In this document: in pieces, positions 48,328 through 57,721 of the stretch
How positions within the stretch are numbered: position 1 is the stretch's first letter
Layout of the letters: every line of letters starts with the position of its first letter
Origin: Phyllobacterium calauticae
GTDB lineage: Bacteria; Pseudomonadota; Alphaproteobacteria; Rhizobiales; Rhizobiaceae
Length of the DNA: 64,000 nt
Assembly (NCBI RefSeq): GCF_019991125.1
Contig: NZ_JAGENB010000002.1
Coordinates: forward strand, 930,001-994,000
Reading direction: 5' to 3'
Translations under genes and position numbers: made by a program
The notes under the pieces: generated by a model
Databases searched by the model: none
What the model was told of the DNA's origin: nothing
Seen by the model: only the letters and a program-made list of their open reading frames with translations

Positions 48328-48903
48328 CTACAGTCCGCAGCTCTGCATCTGCGCGGCGTACCGGCTTGCCATGGCGGCCGTGCGCCGCGCCGCCCGGTCG
48401 ACACCCGGCCTGTTGCGCCATGTTCCGCGGGCATATTCCTTGGGACCGGCATAATAGGCGGCGTAGAGATTGTAGGCGTCGTTGAGCGGGATGCCGTTCT
48501 TCTTGTTGCTTTGCGCGTGATACCAGCCGACGAAATACACCGCATCGGCAAAACTGGTGCGGCCGCTGCCATAACGTCCGGTGCTGCGCTGGAATTCCGC
48601 CCAGGTGCCGTCAAGCGCCTGCGAGTAGCCGTAGGCGCTTGAGGGGCGCGTCCAGGGAATGAAGCCGAGCAATTTGGTGCGTGGTGGCCTTGCCCGGGCC
48701 TGAAAGCCGGATTCGGTGTTGATCGTGGCCATGAGAATGGGAACCGGCACGCCATATTGCGCTTCCGCGCCCTTGGCGTAGGAATACCAATTGTTGAAGA
48801 AGCCGTCCTTTTGATCGAATACGGCGCAAACATTGCTGGTCTGGGTGGGCGCCGAGGCGCAGCCTGCCAGCAACAACAAGGGTATCATCATGATGCGGCG
48901 CAT
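48328..48903 (-). CDS. transglycosylase-like lipoprotein
   Basis: A 191-residue lipoprotein: signal ending in LLLLAGC (Cys16). The mature part has PVPILMATINTESGF, where the Glu corresponds to the catalytic Glu of SLT-type lytic transglycosylases, then SSAYGYSQALDGTWAEF, the SLT Gly-Tyr-Gly-like segment, and YNLYAAYYAGPKEY. It therefore probably cleaves peptidoglycan glycan strands from the outer membrane. ATG at 48903 is preferred, with AAAGGA upstream; a longer frame to 48942 is unsupported. Confidence 0.82.
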   Translation of the reverse strand: MRRIMMIPLLLLAGCASAPTQTSNVCAVFDQKDGFFNNWYSYAKGAEAQYGVPVPILMATINTESGFQARARPPRTKLLGFIPWTRPSSAYGYSQALDGTWAEFQRSTGRYGSGRTSFADAVYFVGWYHAQSNKKNGIPLNDAYNLYAAYYAGPKEYARGTWRNRPGVDRAARRTAAMASRYAAQMQSCGL

Positions 48904-49190
48904 GGGCAAGTCCTTTGTCTTGCCCAACCAACTAGTCCTCAATTCCTAACGGAATCTTACCAAATGGCCTCGGGGGCCGATCACATTCGATCAAATTTGA
49001 TGTGACAATTTATTGTTTCTTAAACGCTGCCTGCCGCCGCGCGAACAGGGACGGCACGGGGTGAGGCGGTGCCCCGATGTATCCCGGCGAGAAAGAGGCT
49101 TGCCTTCGTGCCGCAGCGGGATCACGTTTGGCCGGGCGAATCCGTTCCATGCAATGGAAGTCGCCGGTCACCATTCCAGAGGTTTTCCCC

Positions 49191-50195
49191 ATGCGTGCCA
49201 CCCATCATCCCGCCGGAACCGTGCATCGACTGATCATCGACGGTGTTTCCCTTCGCAACAATCTGCTGGGCGATCCGACCGCTCGCGTGGTCGATGTCTA
49301 TGTGCCCGCCGGGCATGACGGCACCGGTCTGCCGCTGCTTGTCGATCTTGTGGGGTTCACCGCCGGCGGTCCCGCGCACACCAACTGGAAGGGTTTTGGC
49401 GAGAACGTTCCGGAACGGCTTGACCGGCTGATCGGTTCGGGCGCCATGCCTCCGGTCGTCGTTGCCTTCCCGGACTGCTTTACCCGGCTCGGCGGCAACC
49501 AGTACATCAACAGCGCGGCAATGGGCAATTGGGAGGATTTTCTCATCGACGAGATGCTGCCGGCGGTCGAAGGGCGGTTCCGCTGCGGCGGTGACGGCAA
49601 GCGCGGGGTTTTCGGCAAGAGTTCAGGCGGCTATGGCACGCACGTGCATGCCATGCGGCGGTCCGATATCTGGTCTGCGGCGGCAAGCCACTCCGGCGAT
49701 GCGGGGTTTGAACAGCTTTATCTGCCGGAATTTCCCGGCGTGCTGCGGGCGCTTGCCGAACATGATCTCTCCATTGAAGCATGGATGAAGGCTTTCGAGG
49801 CGAAACCGAAAAAGAGCGACAGCGATACGCTGGTCATCATGATTTTGGCCCAGGCGGCAACATTCGATCCGGATCCGCAGGCCTTCCTGGGGCTGCGGCT
49901 GCCCGTCGATCTGGAAACCTGCGAACTGATCGAGGAGCGGTGGGCGAACTGGCTGGCCTGGGATCCGGCGCGGCTGGCGGAAACGCATGGTCACAATCTG
50001 GCGAAACGGAAAGCGGTTTATTTCGATTGCGGGACGAAGGACCAGTACAACATTCTCTACGGGTCGCGCCGGGTGCATCGGACGCTTGACCGGCTTGGCG
50101 TCGTTCACCGTTATGACGAGTTTGACGATAATCATTCGGCTGTCGATTATCGCATGGATGTAAGCCTGCCTTTTCTTGCAAAGGCCTTGAGCTGA
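49191..50195 (+). CDS. esterase (alpha/beta hydrolase, esterase-D/enterochelin-esterase-like)
   Basis: A 334-residue alpha/beta hydrolase with the nucleophile elbow FGKSSGGYGTH (Ser near residue 140), ARVVDVYVPAGHD and VVVAFPDCFTRLGGNQYIN before it, and a His in DDNHSAVDYR near the C terminus. It resembles the esterase-D/IroE-like group; substrate unknown. The ATG at 49191 follows AGAGG eight bases away; ATGs further upstream (49149, 49077) have weak sites. Confidence 0.82.
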   Translation: MRATHHPAGTVHRLIIDGVSLRNNLLGDPTARVVDVYVPAGHDGTGLPLLVDLVGFTAGGPAHTNWKGFGENVPERLDRLIGSGAMPPVVVAFPDCFTRLGGNQYINSAAMGNWEDFLIDEMLPAVEGRFRCGGDGKRGVFGKSSGGYGTHVHAMRRSDIWSAAASHSGDAGFEQLYLPEFPGVLRALAEHDLSIEAWMKAFEAKPKKSDSDTLVIMILAQAATFDPDPQAFLGLRLPVDLETCELIEERWANWLAWDPARLAETHGHNLAKRKAVYFDCGTKDQYNILYGSRRVHRTLDRLGVVHRYDEFDDNHSAVDYRMDVSLPFLAKALS

Positions 50196-50539
50196 GGCAT
50201 CCGGCGACCCAGATAGGGTAGGCCGGACCGGGCAACCAGCATGGAGAGCAGCGCCAAGGCAACGCCGCCACGGGACGAAAGTTCCGGTTGGCAATCGGAC
50301 AAACGGGGTTTTATGCAATGTTCTTGCAATCTAATGTGGTGACAACCCGATTGCGGCAGCAACCCGGTTTGATCTGCTGATCAGAATTTGACCGATGCCT
50401 CGCAACCTGCTTTTCAGATGAAGCGGCATCCTGCGGGCGCCAGAAATTGAGCCGATGAAAAACGACGTGAACCCATTATGACTGCGACAAACATCGAATA
50501 CAGGTTGATAGCAATGATTCATGCCGGGGGGATAATCCT
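50196..50539. other. intergenic region, nothing supported
   Basis: 344 bases between the esterase and the fatty-acid hydroxylase gene. Short frames on both strands lack ribosome sites or family features. No clear hairpin with a T-run was seen. Confidence 0.5.
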
Positions 50540-51526
50540 ATGCTGATCCCCAGGAATTCATGGCTCTACGCAGCACTTTCCTATTCATTGTGGCCCTTGT
50601 TCTATTGCGTCGGTCTCGTCGGAACCTATGCGGCGTTTCAGACGCAAGCGCCGCTTCTGTGGTTCAATGTGGTGTATTTTTCGGTGGTGGCGCTCATTGC
50701 TGTCTTCGAACGGATCATGCCGTACGAGGAAACCTGGCTGAAACGCGACGGCGAAACCTTCAATGACATCGCCCATACGTTGCTGACAAAGGGCGCTGTG
50801 CAGATCGCCGCGGCCATTGGCGCATCGTTTCCCATGCTTGTGGCCATCGTCGCCCAGCCGGTGCTCAGCACGTCGGCACATATCTGGCCGAGCGCGTGGC
50901 CCTTGGCGATCCAGGTCGTCCTCGGCCTGATCATCGCCGAATTCGGGCTCTATATCGCGCACCGGCTGGCCCATGAAAAACTGGCACTCTGGCGGTTTCA
51001 CGCCTTGCATCACAGTGTCGAGCGTTTGTGGGTGGTCAACACGGGCCGCTTCCATGTGATCGATTCGCTGTTCAAGATCGCTCTCAGCCAGATACCGCTC
51101 TATCTGCTCGGTGCACCGCTGCCGGTGTTCCTGTGGATCAGCGCCGTGACCGCGTTTACCGGGCTTTTGACCCATTGCAATGTCGACGTGCGCACCGGAC
51201 CGCTTGACTGGATTCTCAGCACGCCACGGTTGCATCGCTGGCATCATTCCAAGGAATTGTCGGAAGGCAACACCAATTACGGTGAGAATCTGGTGCTGTG
51301 GGATCAGATTCTGGGGACCTATTTCAATCCGCCGCGGCCATCGCCTGTCGATATCGGCATCAGCGGCAAGGTGGCCAAGAGCTTTCTTGGCCAGCTGGCG
51401 CAACCCTTTTCGTCCAAGGGGGTCCGGCAGATTCTCGGTTATGCGCCGAAGAAGAGCGATGAGGCCGGAGCTTCATCGATCGCGGCGAAAGTACTCGCCG
51501 GCGACAAGGCCGGCGACAAGGATTGA
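50540..51526 (+). CDS. sterol desaturase / fatty-acid hydroxylase superfamily protein
   Basis: A 328-residue membrane protein with four or more hydrophobic segments and the di-iron His motifs: HRLAH (141-145), HALHH (154-158) and HRWHH (about 230). These are the eight-His pattern of the fatty-acid hydroxylase superfamily. Members modify sterols, carotenoids or ornithine/other lipids; no neighbour identifies the substrate. A good ribosome site (GGGGGAT) precedes the ATG. The YceI gene runs towards it. Confidence 0.92.
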   Translation: MLIPRNSWLYAALSYSLWPLFYCVGLVGTYAAFQTQAPLLWFNVVYFSVVALIAVFERIMPYEETWLKRDGETFNDIAHTLLTKGAVQIAAAIGASFPMLVAIVAQPVLSTSAHIWPSAWPLAIQVVLGLIIAEFGLYIAHRLAHEKLALWRFHALHHSVERLWVVNTGRFHVIDSLFKIALSQIPLYLLGAPLPVFLWISAVTAFTGLLTHCNVDVRTGPLDWILSTPRLHRWHHSKELSEGNTNYGENLVLWDQILGTYFNPPRPSPVDIGISGKVAKSFLGQLAQPFSSKGVRQILGYAPKKSDEAGASSIAAKVLAGDKAGDKD

Positions 51527-51545
51527 GGCGGCTCTCGCCGGTTCA

Positions 51546-52136
51546 TCAGCGCTGGCCGTGGATGGTCATGTTGAACTGCACGACATTCGAATAGATCGGC
51601 GTGCCGACATCCATGCCGTATCTGGAGCGCATTACCTTGCCTTCGACATGAAAGACGATGGCGTTGCGGTCATGGGTGGCAAGGCTGGCCTGGAAACTGG
51701 CCGGGCTGCTCTTGCCGCGGGCGGTCAATATTCCGTCGATTGTCGCCGTGTTTGGGCTGGTCTGGGTGATATGCGTTGACTTGAAGGTGACGGTTGGAAA
51801 GTTCTGCGCGTCGAACACCGCGTCGGAACGCAGAAAACTTTCGATCCGCGACTGGCCGGTGTTGACGCTTTCCGGAAACAGCGTGAACTCAATGCTCGAC
51901 CGGCTGATATCGCCATTGTTCAAGGAGAATACGCCCGAGAACTTCTTGAAGTCGCCCGATATGCCGCCGCCGCCGATTTGCGCGACGACGAAGCCGATGC
52001 GGGACGATGCATCGATCTTGTAACGGCCTGCCACATCGGCCAGCGTGTCGGCATTTGCCAGTGCAGGCGCTATGGCAAGCAGAAGTGGTATGACGGCCTT
52101 GAGAACGGCACTGATGCAAGCCCGGGCGATTTTCAT
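51546..52136 (-). CDS. YceI family periplasmic protein
   Basis: A 196-residue exported lipocalin-like protein. The signal peptide ends near AIAPALANA; the mature part starts with a YKIDASSRIGFVVAQIG motif, typical of YceI proteins, which bind polyisoprenoids such as ubiquinone. The start at 52136 follows AAGGA, and overlaps the stop of the cytochrome b561 gene as ATGA, so the two are coupled. Frames extending further upstream read through the cytochrome gene and are not real. Confidence 0.93.
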   Translation of the reverse strand: MKIARACISAVLKAVIPLLLAIAPALANADTLADVAGRYKIDASSRIGFVVAQIGGGGISGDFKKFSGVFSLNNGDISRSSIEFTLFPESVNTGQSRIESFLRSDAVFDAQNFPTVTFKSTHITQTSPNTATIDGILTARGKSSPASFQASLATHDRNAIVFHVEGKVMRSRYGMDVGTPIYSNVVQFNMTIHGQR

Positions 52137-52747
52137 GATCGAGTATCCTTGTTTGCAATGCGCAGGGGATCGGTGCGCGATCGAACGGAAGCCGGGCGGC
52201 GTGCGCCGAGCATGCGCAGGAGGACAGTGTCCTTTTTCCAGAAGTGATGGTGCAGGGCTGCCAGAATGTGCGCGGCAGCAACAATGGCGGAGAGATAGGC
52301 GAGCCAGGCATGACTGGCCGTCCAGAATGCTTCGGCCTGATCCGAGATTGCCAGAGGCAAGGGCGGTATCACCAGCAGATTGAAAGCATAGGTCGGTATC
52401 TGCAAAGGCGAACTGGAGGCGAGCGCCCATCCGGTCAACGGAATGACAAAGAGGGCGACGTAGAGGAACGCGTGCGCCACATGCGCCGCGGCGCGTTCGA
52501 TCCGGCTCATGCTGTCGGGCGCACGCGGTCGCGGATTTGCCATCCGCCAGAGAAGCCGCACGCCCGAGAGCAGCAGAATGAGAAAGCCCAGGGATTTGTG
52601 CCACTGGAAAAGGCTGAACTGCAGGGCGTAATTGCCGGTGCGGACCATCAGATAGCCCAGCAGAATCTGTCCAAGGAAAATGGCGGCAATGATCCAATGG
52701 AAGAGGATCGTCACCACGCCATAGGATTCCGCATCATTTCGCAGCAT
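52133..52747 (-). CDS. cytochrome b561 family protein
   Basis: A 204-residue membrane protein with four hydrophobic helices and haem-His motifs (LFHWIIA near residue 17, WHKSLGF near 48, ASHAWLAYL and HILAALHHHFW near the C terminus). Its partner YceI overlaps by four bases. The YceI plus cytochrome b561 pair is recurrent in proteobacteria, where it is thought to act with quinone-bound electron transfer. The ATG at 52747 has GGAG seven bases upstream, so it is preferred over 52765. Confidence 0.92.
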   Translation of the reverse strand: MLRNDAESYGVVTILFHWIIAAIFLGQILLGYLMVRTGNYALQFSLFQWHKSLGFLILLLSGVRLLWRMANPRPRAPDSMSRIERAAAHVAHAFLYVALFVIPLTGWALASSSPLQIPTYAFNLLVIPPLPLAISDQAEAFWTASHAWLAYLSAIVAAAHILAALHHHFWKKDTVLLRMLGARRPASVRSRTDPLRIANKDTRS

Positions 52748-52860
52748 CGGTACACTCCATCGCACAAGCAGCCCCTGGGGAGGGGCTACCCTGATGTGGA
52801 ATGAACACCGCAGCGGTGAAAATTATTCGGTCCGCCGATTCTTTTGTTCGGCGGCGCGGA

Positions 52861-53724
52861 TTATCCGGCTTTTGTGCTCAGAAACCGCTGCGCCGCATAC
52901 AGCGAGATGGCTGCGGCATTCGAAACATTGAGCGATTTGATCGCGCCGGGCATGTCGAGACGGGCGAGGTGGGTCACCGTTTCACGGGTCTTCTGCCGCA
53001 ATCCCTTGCCTTCGGCGCCCAGAACCAGCGCGATGCGGTCATGCGCCATGGTTTTTTCGAGTTCGAGCGGGCCTTCCGAATCAAGACCGATGGTGGCAAA
53101 GCCGAGCTCGTGCAGTTCGTGGATGGCGTCGGCGAGGTTGCGCACCTCGATATGCGGAATGAGTTCAAGCGCGCCCGATGCGGCCTTGGCCAGGACGCCC
53201 GATTCCTGCGGGCTGTGGCGGGCGGTGGTCACGATGGCACCGGCACCGAAGGCAACGGCGGACCGCATGATCGCGCCGACATTGTGCGGATCGGTGACCT
53301 GGTCGAGAATCAGCAGGAGCTGGCTGTCTTTCAAAGCCTTCAGCGACTGGGTCTTCAGCGGCTTGACTTCGATCATGACGCCCTGATGCACGGCTTCGGA
53401 GCCGGTTTCCCGATCAATCGCACGCGGATCGACAATATCGACATCGAAGGGCAGGGCGGACGAATCAGCGATCTCCAGCCGGTCGAGGGCATTCTTCGTC
53501 ACCAGCATGCGCTTGATCTGGCGCTGGGGGTTGTCCAGCGCGGCGCGCACCGTGTGCAGGCCGTACAGGCGCACGAGCCCTTCGGGCGCCTGTGTGCCTT
53601 CCGCAGCGGGCCGCGTGGGGCGCTGGGCCTGCGGCGGCCCTCCGGCCTTCTTGTCGCGAAACTGGCGGCGCAGCGTGGCATAGTGGGAATCTTTGGGTGT
53701 ACGGGATGGTTTTTCTTCGCTCAT
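52861..53724 (-). CDS. rlmB: 23S rRNA (guanosine-2'-O-)-methyltransferase (TrmH/RlmB family)
   Basis: A 287-residue SpoU/TrmH-family methyltransferase. After a basic N-terminal region comes the substrate-binding domain (LVRLYGLHTVRAALDNP), then the knotted SAM domain with LDQVTDPHNVGAIMRSA, the motif LVLGAEGKGLR, and IKSLNVSNAAAISLYA. Family members modify G2251 of 23S rRNA in E. coli; a different target is possible. It is just before the tRNA-Tyr gene on the opposite strand. Confidence 0.94.
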   Translation of the reverse strand: MSEEKPSRTPKDSHYATLRRQFRDKKAGGPPQAQRPTRPAAEGTQAPEGLVRLYGLHTVRAALDNPQRQIKRMLVTKNALDRLEIADSSALPFDVDIVDPRAIDRETGSEAVHQGVMIEVKPLKTQSLKALKDSQLLLILDQVTDPHNVGAIMRSAVAFGAGAIVTTARHSPQESGVLAKAASGALELIPHIEVRNLADAIHELHELGFATIGLDSEGPLELEKTMAHDRIALVLGAEGKGLRQKTRETVTHLARLDMPGAIKSLNVSNAAAISLYAAQRFLSTKAG

Positions 53725-53984
53725 GCCGCAACCTATAACCCTTCATGCCGCCCGGCGATATATGCTTCTTGGCGAAAATGCAGATGCTCCCGCTTTGATC
53801 GCCGTGGCCGTGCCGGCGAACGGCCGGGGACAATGATTTTCACAGGACCCGTCATTTTCTTCCGCAGACTGTTGACACCACGAAAGCTAGTCGGCATAAG
53901 GCCACCCGCAAGCCGCCGCTGGAAAACAAATCCGGCAGCTGGTTTTGCAGAGTGCCTGATGGCGCGGTTCTATCGGTAGTGACC

Positions 53985-54069
53985 GGAGGAGTGCCCGAGT
54001 GGTTAAAGGGGACGGACTGTAAATCCGTTAGCTTGGCTTACGTTGGTTCGAATCCAACCTCCTCCACCA
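53985..54069 (+). tRNA. tRNA-Tyr (GTA anticodon)
   Basis: An 85-base type II tRNA with encoded CCA and a long variable arm (TAGCTTGGCTTACG). Acceptor GGAGGAG pairs with CTCCTCC. Anticodon loop CTGTAAA gives GTA. It starts the tRNA-tuf cluster and is the substrate of the TyrS encoded at 26337. Confidence 0.97.
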
Positions 54070-54191
54070 CTGCCGGAACCGAGCGCCTGATGCACAAGCC
54101 AAAACCGGAACTGGTTTTGGTATGGCTTGTGCGCCGTTGAAAATGTTACGGTGGTTCCAGTGCGTTTCGCACGCACGGCACTGTAATATGT

Positions 54192-54265
54192 GCGGGTATA
54201 GCTCAGTGGTAGAGCAGCAGCCTTCCAAGCTGAATATGCGGGTTCGATTCCCGCTACCCGCTCCA
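54192..54265 (+). tRNA. tRNA-Gly (TCC anticodon)
   Basis: A 74-base cloverleaf with encoded CCA. Acceptor GCGGGTA pairs with TACCCGC; D arm GCTCAGTGGTAGAGC; anticodon loop CTTCCAA gives TCC. Followed by a terminator at 54273. Confidence 0.97.
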
Positions 54266-54272
54266 GATTTGC

Positions 54273-54322
54273 AAGAGCACCGCGTGCACGCGTGAGCGCG
54301 CAGGGGTGCTCTTCGATTTTTG
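54273..54322 (+). terminator. terminator after tRNA-Gly
   Basis: AAGAGCACC and GGTGCTCTT form a nine-base stem (long GC-rich inner loop with possible further pairs), followed by CGATTTTTGTC. It ends the tRNA-Tyr/tRNA-Gly transcript before tuf. Confidence 0.7.
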
Positions 54323-54504
54323 TCTTGAGCATTGCACGCCGCTCATGTGTCCCCATATGAACGAGCATGAACAAGACGAAACCAATCCGATCCGGTTGAT
54401 CAGACCGGGCGGGCGACTGAGCTGACGGACGGCTTGCTGTCTCGTCTGAGCTACAAACATGGTACCGGCCCTAGACCGGTTGTGATGACGAGAGAACGAC
54501 AGCT

Positions 54505-55680
54505 ATGGCTAAGAGCAAGTTTGAACGTAACAAGCCGCACGTCAACATCGGCACGATTGGTCACGTTGACCATGGCAAGACATCGTTGACGGCAGCGATT
54601 ACGAAGTATTTCGGTGAATACAAGGCGTACGACCAGATCGACGCGGCACCGGAAGAAAAGGCGCGCGGCATCACCATTTCGACGGCGCACGTCGAGTACG
54701 AGACGGCCGCGCGCCACTACGCGCACGTCGATTGCCCCGGCCACGCCGACTATGTGAAGAACATGATCACCGGTGCGGCGCAGATGGACGGCGCGATCCT
54801 GGTTGTATCGGCTGCCGACGGCCCGATGCCGCAGACGCGCGAGCACATCCTGCTGGCCCGTCAGGTTGGCGTTCCGGCGATCGTGGTTTTCCTGAACAAG
54901 GTCGACCAGGTTGACGATGCCGAGCTTCTGGAACTGGTTGAACTGGAAGTGCGCGAGCTTCTGTCGAAGTACGACTTCCCGGGCGACGATGTGCCGATCG
55001 TCAAGGGTTCGGCGCTGGCCGCACTGGAAGATTCCAACAAGGAAATCGGCGAAGACGCCGTGCGCGCGCTGATGGCGGAAGTCGACAAGTACATCCCGAC
55101 ACCGGAGCGTCCGGTTGACCAGCCGTTCCTGATGCCGATCGAAGACGTTTTCTCGATCTCGGGTCGTGGTACGGTTGTGACGGGCCGCGTTGAACGCGGT
55201 ATCGTCAAGGTTGGTGAAGAAGTTGAAATCATCGGCATCAAGCCGACGACGAAGACGACGGTGACCGGCGTTGAAATGTTCCGCAAGCTGCTCGACCAGG
55301 GCCAGGCCGGCGACAACATCGGCGCGCTGATCCGCGGCGTTGGCCGTGAAGACGTCGAACGCGGCCAGATCCTTGCCAAGCCAGGTTCGGTCAAGCCGCA
55401 CACGAAGTTCAAGGCAGAAGCCTATATCCTGACGAAGGACGAAGGTGGCCGTCATACGCCGTTCTTCTCCAACTACCGTCCGCAGTTCTACTTCCGCACG
55501 ACCGACGTGACGGGCGTGGTGACGCTGCCGGAAGGCACGGAAATGGTCATGCCCGGCGACAACATCTCGGTTGATGTGACGCTGATCGTGCCGATCGCAA
55601 TGGAAGAGAAGCTGCGCTTCGCTATCCGTGAAGGTGGCCGCACGGTTGGCGCAGGGATTGTTGCTTCGATCATCGAGTGA
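54505..55680 (+). CDS. tuf: translation elongation factor Tu
   Basis: The 391-residue GTPase delivers aminoacyl-tRNA to the ribosome. GHVDHGKT (G1), DCPGHADY (G3) and NKVDQ (G4) are present, and the C terminus ends [12 protein letters not shown]. This is the copy upstream of secE-nusG (tufB position); another copy is usual in the str operon of this group but lies outside the window. Downstream, a second degenerate copy of the last 30 bases occurs at 55743-55772 (see there). Confidence 0.99.
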   Translation: MAKSKFERNKPHVNIGTIGHVDHGKTSLTAAITKYFGEYKAYDQIDAAPEEKARGITISTAHVEYETAARHYAHVDCPGHADYVKNMITGAAQMDGAILVVSAADGPMPQTREHILLARQVGVPAIVVFLNKVDQVDDAELLELVELEVRELLSKYDFPGDDVPIVKGSALAALEDSNKEIGEDAVRALMAEVDKYIPTPERPVDQPFLMPIEDVFSISGRGTVVTGRVERGIVKVGEEVEIIGIKPTTKTTVTGVEMFRKLLDQGQAGDNIGALIRGVGREDVERGQILAKPGSVKPHTKFKAEAYILTKDEGGRHTPFFSNYRPQFYFRTTDVTGVVTLPEGTEMVMPGDNISVDVTLIVPIAMEEKLRFAIREGGRTVGAGIVASIIE

Positions 55681-55772
55681 TCGAAGCAATCCCGTTGCGA
55701 CCAACCGCACTAAAAGTTGCGAGGCAAAGCCTCGCGGCAGGTGCAGGCATCGTCGCTTCGATCATCGAGTAA
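55643..55772 (+). repeat. degenerate duplicate and inverted copy of the tuf 3' end
   Basis: The tuf end at 55651-55680 recurs at 55743-55772 in the same sense with 26 of 30 bases identical, including its own stop TAA. Between them, 55680-55707 is an imperfect inverted copy of 55643-55670, so the tuf end can fold back on it; a smaller hairpin GCGAGGC-AAA-GCCTCGC sits at 55719-55735. It looks like a recombination or conversion scar between tuf copies. Confidence 0.8.
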
Positions 55773-55797
55773 TTGTCGCAAGACAAGTTGAATACGG

Positions 55798-55826
55798 AAA
55801 AGGCGGCCAGTGGCCGCCTTTTTTGT
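55798..55826 (+). terminator. tuf terminator
   Basis: AAAAGGCGGCC pairs with GGCCGCCTTTT around AGT, followed by TT. A classical terminator past the duplicated tuf tail, convergent with the next gene's end. Confidence 0.9.
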
Positions 55827-55852
55827 TTGCCTGCAGCTATTGCCTGATGAAA

Positions 55853-56380
55853 TCAGACGGATTTCGGTTTGCCGTAGGTGCGATGGTAAGCGGCAACGAG
55901 TTCGAACAGGCGATCGAAGTCGATCGACAGGACCCGGCCATCGATGTAGATGCCCTTCGGCATGCGGAACAGCGATGCCCGGACGATCCTCGATTTGATG
56001 CCCCGACCGAGCTGATCCACCTGATGGGGATCGATACCCAGTACGATTGTCTGTTCGCGGTTGTCATTCCATGACGCCACGTCGTTGATGTTCTTCCAGG
56101 GAATGGTCTCGTCGGCCAGGCGCCTGTCGCACAGGCCTTCCGGCGAGATGGTGATCGCATCGCGGGTCTTGAGCAGCCGCCAGACCAGGCGGGCCGTCAG
56201 AAGCGGGAAAACCACCGAACCGGCACAGGCGATGTACTCGATCAGGTTTTCCGGCTCACTGCCGAGCAATTCATAGATAACGACCCCGATTGAATAGAAT
56301 GACAGCATGCTCGTCATGGCAATATGCTGCAATGGCTTCGAGAACGAGGATTTGATTTTGATCGTTTGGCGCGCGTCCAT
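55853..56380 (-). CDS. STM3941-like membrane protein
   Basis: A 175-residue protein with two membrane segments in its first half (about residues 18-36 and 47-63) and a PH-like C-terminal part with ISPEGLCDRRLADETIPWKNIND and VLGIDPHQVDQL, reminding of the STM3941 family. Function unknown. The ATG at 56380 follows AAAGAGAT; a longer frame upstream to 56497 is unlikely. Inserted between tuf and tRNA-Trp with the two paralogues below. Confidence 0.72.
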   Translation of the reverse strand: MDARQTIKIKSSFSKPLQHIAMTSMLSFYSIGVVIYELLGSEPENLIEYIACAGSVVFPLLTARLVWRLLKTRDAITISPEGLCDRRLADETIPWKNINDVASWNDNREQTIVLGIDPHQVDQLGRGIKSRIVRASLFRMPKGIYIDGRVLSIDFDRLFELVAAYHRTYGKPKSV

Positions 56381-56699
56381 TTTGATCTCTTTCGCCAATC
56401 CCCGTGACCGCCGGTCGATGCCGGGCCCGGTCGCGGGAAGGGACAGGTTGAATTCACGAAAATGTGATGACGTAAATGCATGACGTGAGCATGACAATCC
56501 TATGACGCGTCAATTCACACTTTGTTTCAATTGTATACTTATCGGGATCGCGGCGCTTCAACGCGCCTGCGGCGAAAGGACAACCGCTTTCTGTTTACCC
56601 GTCCGGACCCTTGGTCTATCCTTGCCACAACAGAGCATATTGGCTCCAAGGATACCGCCGCGATCCGGCAGCGGGCGATTGGCAGTTATCGGGATTGAC
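56381..56699. other. divergent intergenic region
   Basis: 319 bases between an unknown membrane protein gene and the first COG3904-type gene. A reading frame from 56502 enters the latter but has no ribosome site. I saw no clear operator or hairpin; promoter sequences for both genes must lie here. Confidence 0.5.
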
Positions 56700-57647
56700 A
56701 TGTTTGGTTATCGTTTGGCCGGATGCAGCGTTCTTTCAGGCATGGCTGCCTGTGTTCTCCTGGCATTGGTGCTCCAACTGGCGCTTGTCGCGCCCGTTCT
56801 GGCGGGAAAGAAGCAGGCCGGGGCACCCGTCCTGCAGTCCATGCGCTTTGCCATTGTCCGCAGCGCGGTGCCCAGTTGCGAGCCCGCCTGTCCGGAATGG
56901 ATATGGGCCTCCGGCACCATACTGGACGACACGCCGGCCAAGCTGCGCAAAATTCTGAAGGTCATGGGCAAACGGCGCCTGCCGATCATCATGGAATCGA
57001 ATGGCGGCAATGTGGATGCGGCCATGCAGGTCGGCCGTATGATCCGCAAACGCGGCCTCGACATTGCCATCGGCAGAACCCGCTTTGAAGGATGCAGCCC
57101 CGACCAGAAGTGCAAGCCCGATCGGTATGCCGATGGGGCCTATGCCGGGTTTCCCTATCCGGCGGGCGCCTATTGCCTCTCCGCCTGTCCCTATATCTTC
57201 GCAGCGGGCGAAAAGCGTCTTGTCGGCCCCTGGGCCCTGATCGGCGTGCACCAGATCACGCAGGTCTATACGCAGACACGCATCACCTATGAGACGCGCT
57301 ACCGGATGGTGAACGGGAAGAAGAAGATTCTTGATACCAAGATCGTCGGGCGCAAGCCTGCCGGCTCCTATGAACGCACCGATCTCAGCAAGGGATATCG
57401 CCAGAAGCTGCTCGCCTATTTCACCGGCATGGGCATCGACCCGGCCATTGTCGACCGGATGCTGTCGATTCCGGCCAAGGATATCTCGGTTCTGACGCAG
57501 GATGAACTGGTTGCGTTCAAGCTCGTGTCGGGAACAGGGGATGTCAGCGATCTCGCGGCCACGCGCATCTGCGAGCAGGAGCCCAAGGCCGCAAACTGTG
57601 TCGAGCTCAAATCTGCCGGTTCCAAGATTGTTTCGAGAATGGACTGA
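56700..57647 (+). CDS. secreted ClpP/crotonase-fold protein (COG3904-type), first of two paralogues
   Basis: A 315-residue exported protein: a signal or anchor segment (about residues 13-35), then VPSCEPACPEW with a close Cys pair, the glycine turn MESNGGNVDAAMQVGR (about 98-113), and YCLSACPYIFAAG with a candidate nucleophile Ser161, followed by GVHQIT with His184. This resembles periplasmic ClpP-like serine hydrolase folds; an acid third residue is not evident, so activity is unproven. Two extra Cys pairs flank the active site. ATG at 56700 is preferred with GGGA upstream; the frame goes up to 56502 without support. Confidence 0.72.
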   Translation: MFGYRLAGCSVLSGMAACVLLALVLQLALVAPVLAGKKQAGAPVLQSMRFAIVRSAVPSCEPACPEWIWASGTILDDTPAKLRKILKVMGKRRLPIIMESNGGNVDAAMQVGRMIRKRGLDIAIGRTRFEGCSPDQKCKPDRYADGAYAGFPYPAGAYCLSACPYIFAAGEKRLVGPWALIGVHQITQVYTQTRITYETRYRMVNGKKKILDTKIVGRKPAGSYERTDLSKGYRQKLLAYFTGMGIDPAIVDRMLSIPAKDISVLTQDELVAFKLVSGTGDVSDLAATRICEQEPKAANCVELKSAGSKIVSRMD

Positions 57648-57721
57648 TATTTCTGACACCCCATTGATAGCGAAGCCGTTCCGCTTATAGATAGGCAGGG
57701 GAATGGCTTGTGGGGAAGAGC

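Noticed and set aside
50147-50362. 71-codon minus-strand frame with a hydrophobic stretch after the esterase
   Set aside because: It overlaps the esterase 3' end, has no ribosome site and matches nothing I know.
51546-52697. 383-codon minus-strand frame containing YceI
   Set aside because: Only the last 196 codons are YceI; the front part is the wrong frame of the cytochrome b561 gene.
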